DNA of 64,000 bases from Patulibacter minatonensis DSM 18081 (lineage in GTDB: Bacteria; Actinomycetota; Thermoleophilia; Solirubrobacterales; Solirubrobacteraceae). This document shows, in pieces, positions 35,888-43,036 of the stretch. The notes beneath the pieces are model-generated. The model was not told where the DNA came from. It ran no database searches and saw only the letters and a program-made list of their open reading frames with translations. The stretch is from contig NZ_KI912613.1 in assembly GCF_000519325.1 (NCBI RefSeq), forward strand, positions 4,808,071-4,872,070, in the 5' to 3' direction. Numbering within the stretch: position 1 is the first letter of the stretch; every line of letters begins with the position of its first letter. Made by a program: the position numbers and the translations under genes.

Positions 35888-36004
35888 TGCATGATCCGAC
35901 AACGAGATCGCGACCGCGATCGACTGTCGGGGCGTGCATCCCTGAGCTGCACGACCCGACACTCGATCGGTGGCCCGCACTCGTTGTCGGGTCGTGCAGC
36001 TCGC
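35888..36004. repeat. 60-bp palindromic repeat, 2 copies (family 2)
   Basis: TGCATGATCCGACA (35888) and TGCACGACCCGACA (35948) start two 60-bp units. Unit 2 is an almost perfect palindrome: GAGCTGCACGACCCGACA pairs with TGTCGGGTCGTGCAGCTC. Unit 1 pairs TGCATGATCCGACA with TGTCGGGGCGTGCA. These match the units at 23301 in sequence and period. Confidence 0.9.
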
Positions 36005-36060
36005 TCAGCGACACGGGGTCCTCGAGGGTCGCGGAGCCGGCGCGGACCGACCTGCGCGGA

Positions 36061-36176
36061 GGCGGGAAACCCGACAGCGAAGCGCGACGGTCCGTCGACC
36101 GTCGCGTCTCCCGCTCCTCCGGCGGGACTCCCGACAGTGAGATGCGGCGAGTCGTCGACTGTCGTCTTCCCCGCCG
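36061..36176. repeat. 60-bp palindromic repeat, 2 copies
   Basis: GGCGGGA-ACCCGACAG-type blocks start at 36061 and 36121 (60 bp). Unit 1 contains the perfect hairpin GCGACGGT-CCGTCG-ACCGTCGC and outer arms GCGGGA / TCCCGC. Unit 2 keeps AGTCG / CGACT. Together with the preceding array it fills the 485-bp gap between the convergent SMP-30-like gene and prmA. No gene is seen there. Confidence 0.85.
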
Positions 36177-36228
36177 TCCGTACCGCCCGCCCGGCGTCCG
36201 CCGGGGCGCGCCGGCCCGCCGGGCTCCG

Positions 36229-37230
36229 TCAGCCGCGCCGCAGCAGCAGCGCGGCCCAGTCGCCCTGGGTCCGGCGTTCGGCCTCGACCAGGCCGGTCCG
36301 GGCGAAGGCGGCGGCGACGCCGTCGAGCTCGTGGACCAGGAGGCCTGACGCGATCAGGTGGTGCGGGGGCTCGCCCTGGAAGCCGTCGGCTGCGACGCGG
36401 AGGAGGAGCGGGCGGAGGAGGTTCGCGAGGACCAGCGGTGCGGAGTCGGTCCCGACGGCTCCGTCGGCGGGCGCGGCGTGGTCGGCGCCCGCTCCCGGAC
36501 CGGCGGCGTGGCCGCCCGGCCCGTGGGCCCCGGGCATCGCCGTCGCGCCGTCGCGGAGCAGATCGAAGCGGTCGGCCGTCATCGGCTCGCCGTTGACGCG
36601 GGCGTTCTCCAGCGTGGCCTCGACGGAGGCGACCTCGTGGTCGACGCCGTGGACCGGGCCCCAGCCCAGACGGGAGGCCGCGATGCCGAGGACTCCCGAC
36701 CCGCAGCCGAGGTCGAGGACCGGGCCCAGCGGCTCGCCGGACGCGACGCGGGCGTCCGTCAGCTCGACGAGGAACTCCAGGCACAGCCGGGTCGTGGCGT
36801 GCGCGCCCGTGCCGAACGCCTGGCCGGGGTCGACGATCAGGTCGGAGGCCGCGGCCGCCGCCCCACCCGACGCCCCGCGTCCTCCGGGACCGGTCGGCGT
36901 GGAGTCGGCGCCCGCTCCCCCACCCTCGTACGCCGGCGACCACGGCGGGCGGACGTAGAGGCGGTCCTTGATCAGGATCGGCTCGTGGAAGGCGCGCCAG
37001 CGGTCGGCCCAGTCGTCGGCGACCTCGGTGGAGACGACCTCGACCAGGGCGTCGCCGACCACGGCACGGACCGCGGGGAGCGCCGGGAGCTCGCCCTCGG
37101 CGCCGTAGACCGCGTACTCGATCGTGTCGCCGAGGTCGGTCTCCTCGACGCCGCCCGGCGCGAGGTCCATGAGCTCGGCGAGGACGACCTCGGCGTCGGC
37201 CGGGCGGACCCGGAAGGCCAGGCGGATCAC
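36229..37230 (-). CDS. prmA: Ribosomal protein L11 methyltransferase
   Basis: 333 residues from GTG 37230. The methyltransferase signature includes IVDPGQAFGTGAHATTRLCL, VLDLGCGSGVLGIAA and LVLANLL. Two Gly/Ala-rich inserts (about 105-130 and 245-270) lengthen it relative to the usual size of about 300. The order hrcA-dnaJ-prmA is conserved in many Gram-positive bacteria. Confidence 0.94.
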   Translation of the reverse strand: MIRLAFRVRPADAEVVLAELMDLAPGGVEETDLGDTIEYAVYGAEGELPALPAVRAVVGDALVEVVSTEVADDWADRWRAFHEPILIKDRLYVRPPWSPAYEGGGAGADSTPTGPGGRGASGGAAAAASDLIVDPGQAFGTGAHATTRLCLEFLVELTDARVASGEPLGPVLDLGCGSGVLGIAASRLGWGPVHGVDHEVASVEATLENARVNGEPMTADRFDLLRDGATAMPGAHGPGGHAAGPGAGADHAAPADGAVGTDSAPLVLANLLRPLLLRVAADGFQGEPPHHLIASGLLVHELDGVAAAFARTGLVEAERRTQGDWAALLLRRG

Positions 37231-37402
37231 GCGGTCGGACTGGTCGGGCGGACGGTGGACGACCGCGTCGGGCCGGCCGGTCGATCCCGCGCGACGGGTG
37301 CTCCCGCACGAACCCGCATCACGACGGCTCCCACGAGGACCGCGGGACCCGCGTCGTGGACGCCCCGGGCAGCACGCGGGCCCGCCGACGCCACTCCGGC
37401 GC

Positions 37403-38554
37403 TCACGACTTGCGCCACAGGCGGCGCAGGCGGCCGACGACGGACTCGTCGGCGTCGTCCAGCTGGCTGTCGTCGAGGGAGTCGGCGAGCTCGCGCAGGA
37501 GCTCGCGCTGCCGGTCGTTCAGGCGGCGCGGGATCGAGATGTCGACCACGACGTGGAGGTCGCCGCGACGACCGCCGCCGATGCGGGGCATGCCGCGACC
37601 GCGCAGGGTGATCGTCTTGCCGGGCTGGGTGCCGGCGGGGATCTCGACCTCGAGCGGCTCGTCCAGGGCCTCGACGGTGATCGTCTCGCCCAGCGCCGCG
37701 CGCGGGGCGGGGACCGGCACGACGGTGATGAGGTCGTCGCCCTCGCGCACGAAGCGCTTGTCGGGCATGACCGTGACGACGACGTAGAGGTCGCCGTCAG
37801 GGGCCCCGGGCTCGCCCTGGTGGCCGCGGCCGCTCAGGCGGATCCGCTGCCCGTCGGCGATGCCGGCCGGGACGTCGACCTCGAGGGTGCGCGTCGTCGG
37901 CTTGAGGCCCTCGCCCCGGCAGTCGGTGCACGGGTCCTCGGGGACCCGGCCGCGGCCGCTGCAGGCGTCGCAGGCCACGCGGCGGACCATCTCGCCGAAC
38001 GGGGTGCGGTTGACGCGGTCGACGACGCCGTGGCCGCCGCACTGACCGCAGGTCTTCGTGCCCGAGCCGGGCTTCGCGCCGCTGCCGGTGCACGTGTCGC
38101 AGCGCGCCACGACCTCGTACTCGACGCTCACGCGGTCGCCGGTCAGCGACTGCTTCAGCGTCATCTCGGTCTCGACGGCGAGGTCGCCGCCGGGCCGCGG
38201 GCCGCCCGGGCCCGCGCCGCCGCCCCCGCCGAACGCCTGCCCGAAGACGGCGCCGAAGAGGTCCTGCATCGACCCGAAGCCCTCGAAGCCCTGGCCGCCA
38301 CCGCCGCCCATGCCGCGCTGCCGGAGGCCGTCGTGGCCGTAGCGGTCGAACGTGGCGCGGCGCTCGGCGTCGGAGAGGATCTCGTACGCCTCGGCGCACT
38401 CGCGGAAGCGCTCCTGCGCGTCCGGGTCGTCCGGGTTGACGTCGGGATGCAGCGTCCGTGCCTTCTTGCGGAAGGCCTTCTTGATCTCGGCCTCGTCCGC
38501 ATCACGGGAGACACCGAGCACCTCGTAGGGATCACGCGGCACGGTCTGACTCAT
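37403..38554 (-). CDS. dnaJ: Chaperone protein DnaJ
   Basis: 383 residues. The J domain has the HPD tripeptide (LHPDVNPDD), followed by a Gly/Phe-rich region, four zinc-binding CxxCxGxG-type repeats (CDTCTGSG, CGQCGGHG, CDACSGRG, CTDCRGEG) and the two C-terminal substrate domains. It is the co-chaperone of DnaK. The ATG overlaps the hrcA stop (ATGA), so repressor and chaperone are translated together. Confidence 0.98.
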   Translation of the reverse strand: MSQTVPRDPYEVLGVSRDADEAEIKKAFRKKARTLHPDVNPDDPDAQERFRECAEAYEILSDAERRATFDRYGHDGLRQRGMGGGGGQGFEGFGSMQDLFGAVFGQAFGGGGGAGPGGPRPGGDLAVETEMTLKQSLTGDRVSVEYEVVARCDTCTGSGAKPGSGTKTCGQCGGHGVVDRVNRTPFGEMVRRVACDACSGRGRVPEDPCTDCRGEGLKPTTRTLEVDVPAGIADGQRIRLSGRGHQGEPGAPDGDLYVVVTVMPDKRFVREGDDLITVVPVPAPRAALGETITVEALDEPLEVEIPAGTQPGKTITLRGRGMPRIGGGRRGDLHVVVDISIPRRLNDRQRELLRELADSLDDSQLDDADESVVGRLRRLWRKS

Positions 38555-39576
38555 GCTTGTTCGTACAGCTCCTCGACGTAACGCGACAGCTGGAAGGCGA
38601 CGTCCCGCACTGCGCGGATGGCCTGCGGGTAGTCCATCCGGACGGGGCCGATCACCGACACGCTGCCCAACTTCCGCTGCGGGGGTCCGTATCCCGCGGC
38701 GACGACCGTCAATGATCGCAGAGCCGGGATCGGGTTCTCCGCGCCGATGCGCACGACGACGTCCGGGCCCCCCAGCGCGTGCCGCAGGATGCCGAGCAGC
38801 GTGGCCCGCCGCTCGAGCTCGTCGACCAGCGCGTCGAGGTGCGCGACCTCGGACGAGCGGGAGCTCTGCATCAGCCGCGCGGCGCCGGAGACGTAGACCC
38901 CGCCGCCCGGTCCGGCGTCGGACGCACCGAGCCCCTCGAAGGCGGGACGCAGGGCCTGCAGGAACCGGAGCTCCGTCGGCCCCAGGCCGGGATCGTCGAG
39001 CCGGGCGCCGAGCATCCGCGCACCGAGGCCGATGCCGGCGAGCCGCTCGTTGAGGTACTCCTTCGCCCACGCGGCCAGGCCCGGGTCGACGGCTCCCGGG
39101 AACGTCACGACGCGCTTGGCGACGTCGCCCGCGGAGGTGATCACGACGACCATCACCGCGTTCGGCTGGAGCAGCAGCACCTCGACGTGGCGGATCGTCG
39201 CGGTCGAGACCGGCGGCGCGGTGACGACGGCGAGCAGGTCGGTGACGGCGGACAGGGTCTCGCTCGTCACGCGCATCGCCTCGTCGACCTCGCGCTGGAC
39301 GAGCTCGAGCTCCACCGACGGCCCGCCGACGGTCGCGGGCAGCAGGTGGTCGACGAAGTAGCGGTGCCCCTGGTCGGTCGGGACGCGGCCCGCCGAGGTG
39401 TGCGGGTGGTCCAGCAGCCCGAGCTCCTCGAGCTGCGACAGCTCCGCCCGGATCGTCGAGGGCCCGAAGGTGACGTCCTCGTCCGACGACAGGATCTTGC
39501 TGCCGACCGGGAGTCCGGTCTCGCGGAAGCGCGCCACGACCTTGCCGAGGACGAGCTCCTGACGGGGCGTCAGCAT
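38551..39576 (-). CDS. hrcA: Heat-inducible transcription repressor HrcA
   Basis: 341 residues. The N-terminal winged helix contains STIRAELSQLEELGLLDHPH and TSAGRVPTDQGHRYFVD, both hallmarks of HrcA. The middle GAF-like domain follows, ending VSVIGPVRMDYPQAI. It represses heat-shock genes through CIRCE operators. I found no CIRCE inverted repeat upstream of this operon in the window, so autoregulation is not shown. A GGGAGG lies immediately before the ATG. Confidence 0.97.
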   Translation of the reverse strand: MLTPRQELVLGKVVARFRETGLPVGSKILSSDEDVTFGPSTIRAELSQLEELGLLDHPHTSAGRVPTDQGHRYFVDHLLPATVGGPSVELELVQREVDEAMRVTSETLSAVTDLLAVVTAPPVSTATIRHVEVLLLQPNAVMVVVITSAGDVAKRVVTFPGAVDPGLAAWAKEYLNERLAGIGLGARMLGARLDDPGLGPTELRFLQALRPAFEGLGASDAGPGGGVYVSGAARLMQSSRSSEVAHLDALVDELERRATLLGILRHALGGPDVVVRIGAENPIPALRSLTVVAAGYGPPQRKLGSVSVIGPVRMDYPQAIRAVRDVAFQLSRYVEELYEQA

Positions 39577-39665
39577 CTCCCTCCCCAGGGTACCGGGCGA
39601 CCCGGAGGCGGCCGCGCCGGGGTCCTGGGCGAATCCTCAGGGAGGGCTGCCATCGTCCCCGGCCG

Positions 39666-40373
39666 ATGGTCGTCCTCGCCGTGATCGCCGTGGAGCTCCT
39701 GTGCGTCTACGTGCTGGGTCGCCGGCTGCTCGACGGGCTCGTCGGCGACGCGATCCGTGCGGGCCGGCCGCGCCGGTGGGCGACCTGGGCGCTGCTCGCG
39801 CCGGGCGTCACGCTCCACGAGGCGTCGCACGCGGCGGTGGCGACGGCGCTGCTCGGGAAGGTCACGCGCTTCGTGCCGTTCTCCCCCACGCCGATGCGGG
39901 ACGGCGGCGTGCTGCTCGGGGAGGTCCGCTGGCACCCGTCGCGGATCCCGGTGCTCGGCGGCGCGGTCGGCCGGGCGGCCGTCGGCCTGGCGCCGCTCGT
40001 CCTCGTGCCCGCCCTCGTCTACGCGGCCGGGTGCGCGCTGGTCCCCGGAGTCGCGCTGGGCGACGCCCCGCACGAGCTGCCGCGGGCCCTCGCCGAGCGC
40101 CCCGTCGACGTCGGTGCCGTGCTCTGGGCGTTCGTGGCGCTGAGCGCCGCGATCGGCCTGCTGCCGTCGAAGGTCGACCACCAGGACCTCCCCCGCGCGC
40201 TGGTCGTGCTCGCGCTCGCCGCCGGGCTCTGGCTGCTGTGGCGCGGCGGGATCGACAGCGCCGACGGGCAGCGGCTGCTCACCGACACCGCGGCGCCGGC
40301 GACGTTCCTCGCCGAGCTGCTGGCCGTCCCGGCCGTCGTGGCACTCGTCGGCGGGGTGCTGCAGCGGCGGTGA
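39666..40373 (+). CDS. Membrane protein with HEASHA (M50-like) motif
   Basis: 235 residues with about five hydrophobic segments. LLAPGVTLHEASHAAVATAL (residues 42-61) contains an HExxH zinc signature at the end of a membrane helix, as in site-2 and similar membrane metalloproteases. A second M50 motif (DG in a later helix) is not clear, so catalytic activity is uncertain. It is a single gene, divergent from hrcA. Confidence 0.7.
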   Translation: MVVLAVIAVELLCVYVLGRRLLDGLVGDAIRAGRPRRWATWALLAPGVTLHEASHAAVATALLGKVTRFVPFSPTPMRDGGVLLGEVRWHPSRIPVLGGAVGRAAVGLAPLVLVPALVYAAGCALVPGVALGDAPHELPRALAERPVDVGAVLWAFVALSAAIGLLPSKVDHQDLPRALVVLALAAGLWLLWRGGIDSADGQRLLTDTAAPATFLAELLAVPAVVALVGGVLQRR

Positions 40374-40516
40374 GGACGGCGCCGGGGCGACCGCCGACGT
40401 GATGCGCGAGGTCCCGCGGGTGCGCCGGCGACCCGCTGCCGAGGCGCGCCGGCGACCCCGCGCACCCCCACCGCGGCCCCCGCCCGTCCGCGAGCCGTCA
40501 AGCTCCCGCCGGTCGG

Positions 40517-41821
40517 ATGCGCCGAACCTGGGCAATCATCAAACGCACCGTCGTCTCGTTCTACGACGACCAGATGACGCAGCACGCCGCTGCGATCACC
40601 TATTACAGCCTCATGTCGCTGTTCCCGGCGATCCTGCTCGCGCTGTCGATCCTCGGCGTCGTCGGCGAGTACCCCCGGACCTACGACGCGATCGTCCGGT
40701 ACCTGGACGACGTGGCGCCGCCGTCGGTGGTGCGCCCGATCGACGAGTCCCTGCGCGACGCGTTCCGGAACAAGAGCACCGCGACGACCGGGCTCGTCCT
40801 GTCGATCTTCCTGGCGCTGTTCGGCACCACGGGGGTGCTCGAGTCGATCCGCCGCGCGCTGAACGTCGTCTTCTGCGTCGAGGGCGGTCGCAGCTTCGTC
40901 CGGCGCAAGGCGGTCGACGTGGTGTCGACGTTCGCGCTGATCACGCTCGTGCTGTCGACGGTGGTGTTCGTCGTCGTCGGACGCGGCCTGGCGGAGGACA
41001 TCCTCGACCTCGTGGGCGCGGACGAGAGCGCGGCGGAGATCTGGAGCCTGCTGCGCTGGCCCGCGGCCGTCGCCAGCGCGCTCCTGGGCTTCTCGTTCGT
41101 CTACTACGTGACACCCGACCTCAAGCACCGGGCGTTCCACCTGGTCACGCCCGGCGCGGTGCTCGGGGTCGTCGCGTGGCTGCTGGTCTCCTACGGCCTC
41201 TCGGAGTACATCTCGAACGTCGTGAACATCGGCGCGCTGTACGGGGCGTTCACGGGGGCGATCGTCGTCGTCCTCTGGCTCTGGTTCTCGAGCTGCTCGC
41301 TGCTCCTGGGCGCCGAGTTGAACGCCGCGATCTCGGCGCAGCGGACGATGGAGGACCGGACCGCGGAGACCCTCGCCGACCGCGCCGCGAGCCCCGTCCT
41401 CGAGGTCGAGCGCAGCGCGCGCCGCACCCGGCTGCGCGAGCGGCGCCGGGCCCGTCGCTCGGGCGGTGCCGCGGTGACCGCGATCCAGGAGGGCGTCGAG
41501 GAGTTCGCCCGCTCGGAGCACGGGGACGAGGTCGCCCGCGACGACGAGCCGACCGACGTGCGGTCGAGCGACGGTCCCGACGCTTCGACGCTGGTCACCG
41601 CGGCCGACGCGGGCGAGCCGACCGTGGTCCGCCCGGCCGACGCGGACGACGACGAGCCGGTCGATGCCCGCCCTGCAGACACCGGGCCGGTGGACGCCGG
41701 ACCGGTCGACGAGGCACCGACCGAGGTCCTCCCGGTGACGCCGCGCCCCCCGCGCCCGGTCGGCCCCCGCGCGGCGGACCGCCTGGGGCCCCCGGTCGAC
41801 GGCGACGACGACCGGGCCTGA
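40517..41821 (+). CDS. YihY/BrkB-family inner membrane protein
   Basis: 434 residues. Residues 1-280 match the YihY/virulence factor BrkB family: QHAAAITYYSLMSLFPAILL, GTTGVLESIRRALNVVF, and YVTPDLKHRAFHLVTPGAVLG followed by six hydrophobic segments in all. The last 150 residues are a charged Asp/Pro-rich cytoplasmic tail that is not part of the family core. Function in the family is not settled. It ends 24 bp before the convergent dehydratase gene. Confidence 0.9.
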   Translation: MRRTWAIIKRTVVSFYDDQMTQHAAAITYYSLMSLFPAILLALSILGVVGEYPRTYDAIVRYLDDVAPPSVVRPIDESLRDAFRNKSTATTGLVLSIFLALFGTTGVLESIRRALNVVFCVEGGRSFVRRKAVDVVSTFALITLVLSTVVFVVVGRGLAEDILDLVGADESAAEIWSLLRWPAAVASALLGFSFVYYVTPDLKHRAFHLVTPGAVLGVVAWLLVSYGLSEYISNVVNIGALYGAFTGAIVVVLWLWFSSCSLLLGAELNAAISAQRTMEDRTAETLADRAASPVLEVERSARRTRLRERRRARRSGGAAVTAIQEGVEEFARSEHGDEVARDDEPTDVRSSDGPDASTLVTAADAGEPTVVRPADADDDEPVDARPADTGPVDAGPVDEAPTEVLPVTPRPPRPVGPRAADRLGPPVDGDDDRA

Positions 41822-41845
41822 GCGAGCTGCGCCCGGGCGGGCCGC

Positions 41846-42292
41846 TCAGCGGCCGTCGGGCACCCGGACCGTCGCGCGACCGTTGCGCACGACGCGGGCG
41901 CGCCCCTGGCGGGCGGTCAGCGAGACCGTCGCCAGGCCGTCCTCGACGGTCTTGACGTCACCGGTGACCACGACGTCCTCCTCCGGCACCGCCATGCCGC
42001 GGAACGCGACCTCGAGCCGTCGCAACGAGCCGGGGGCCTCGTCGCCGCCGACCGCCTCGGTGGCGGCGCGGGCGACCTGGGCCATCGTCCACAGGCCGTG
42101 CAGGATCCGGCCGGGGAGCCCGACCTGCTGGGCGAACTCCTCGTCGACGTGGATCGGGTTGAAGTCGCCGGACGCGCCCGCGTAGCGGACGGTCAGGTAC
42201 TTGTCGGGCAGCACCGTGAGGGTCGGCACCGCGGCGCCGTCCTCCCAGACGACGTCCGCGGCGCTCTCGGGGGCCGTCTTCTCGTCGCTCAC
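41846..42292 (-). CDS. (3R)-hydroxyacyl dehydratase, catalytic subunit (HadB/MaoC-like)
   Basis: 148 residues from GTG 42292, which overlaps the upstream stop (GTGA). The hydratase 2 motif is present as ASGDFNPIHVDEEFA, with the catalytic Asp and His, and then GLPGRILHGLWTMAQ. It resembles the catalytic subunit of the mycobacterial HadAB/HadBC dehydratases. The pair probably dehydrates hydroxyacyl-thioesters in fatty-acid elongation. Confidence 0.88.
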   Translation of the reverse strand: MSDEKTAPESAADVVWEDGAAVPTLTVLPDKYLTVRYAGASGDFNPIHVDEEFAQQVGLPGRILHGLWTMAQVARAATEAVGGDEAPGSLRRLEVAFRGMAVPEEDVVVTGDVKTVEDGLATVSLTARQGRARVVRNGRATVRVPDGR

Positions 42293-42741
42293 TCGCCCGC
42301 TCCTCGCACGATGTTGGTCCAGACCCCGGTGGAGACGACCTCGCCCGCGGCGTCGGTCGTCGTCGCGCCGAACACGTAGTACGTGAGGTCCGCGGTCTCG
42401 ACGTGGCGGACCTCGTCGAGGGTCATCACGGTGGAGACCTCCTCGCCGGCGACCAGCACGCGCTCCCACGAGAACTCCTGGGCACCGTGCACGAGGCGCG
42501 CCATGTCGATGCCGACCTCGGGGTCGAACATCGCGGTCCCGATCGCCTCCGCCGAGTAGACGACGACGAACATCGGCGGTGCGACGACGTCGTCGTGCCC
42601 GGCGGCGCGCGCGGCGGCGACGTCGTGGTGCAGCGGGTTGGTCTCGCCGACGGCGCGGGCGTACTCGCGGATCTTCTCGCGGCCCAGCACGTAGTCGACG
42701 GGCGGGTACTGCTTCCCCACTGGGGCGGTGGTCTCGGTCAC
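42289..42741 (-). CDS. (3R)-hydroxyacyl dehydratase, non-catalytic subunit (HadA-like, MaoC_dehydrat_N)
   Basis: 150 residues from GTG 42741; a longer start is possible. It has the N-terminal-type hot-dog fold of HadA/HadC: REKIREYARAVGETNPLHHD, APPMFVVVYSAEAIG, LVHGAQEFSWERVLVAGE. The catalytic Asp-His pair of the partner is replaced (ETNPLHHD), consistent with a structural/substrate-binding subunit. About 295 bp without a gene separate it from the divergent secreted protein. Confidence 0.87.
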   Translation of the reverse strand: MTETTAPVGKQYPPVDYVLGREKIREYARAVGETNPLHHDVAAARAAGHDDVVAPPMFVVVYSAEAIGTAMFDPEVGIDMARLVHGAQEFSWERVLVAGEEVSTVMTLDEVRHVETADLTYYVFGATTTDAAGEVVSTGVWTNIVRGAGE

Positions 42742-43036
42742 GTCGGGATCGTCTCCGGGGTCGGTCGCCGCCGGGACGCCCGCCAGGGCGCGATCGGCGG
42801 ACTCCGGCCGATCGTACCCACGACGCCGGGCCGGACGCCCTCGGGCGGAGCACCCATCCCACGGACGTCGGGTGGGCGGCGCGGTGCGCACGACGCCGGC
42901 GGGGAGTTCCCCGATGTGCCGCGGGCGTCGTGACCGCAGGATCGTCCGCGTGCCCCCGCCCGCCCCGTCCGCGACCACCCGGCGCCCGCCCGCCGGTGAC
43001 GCACGTCGTCGGGGCGATGCGACACCATGCGCGGTC

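Noticed and set aside
37227..37418. 63-codon minus-strand frame between dnaJ and prmA with ATGA-like overlap
   Set aside because: Starts inside dnaJ, has no start signal, composition is Arg/Pro/Ala filler, and no family is recognisable.
37403..37440. Possible rsmE between prmA and phoH, as in many relatives
   Set aside because: The interval holds only repeats and the SMP-30-like gene; no RsmE motifs are present.
39577..39665. CIRCE operator before hrcA
   Set aside because: No TTAGCACTC/GAGTGCTAA-like inverted repeat is visible in the hrcA upstream region.
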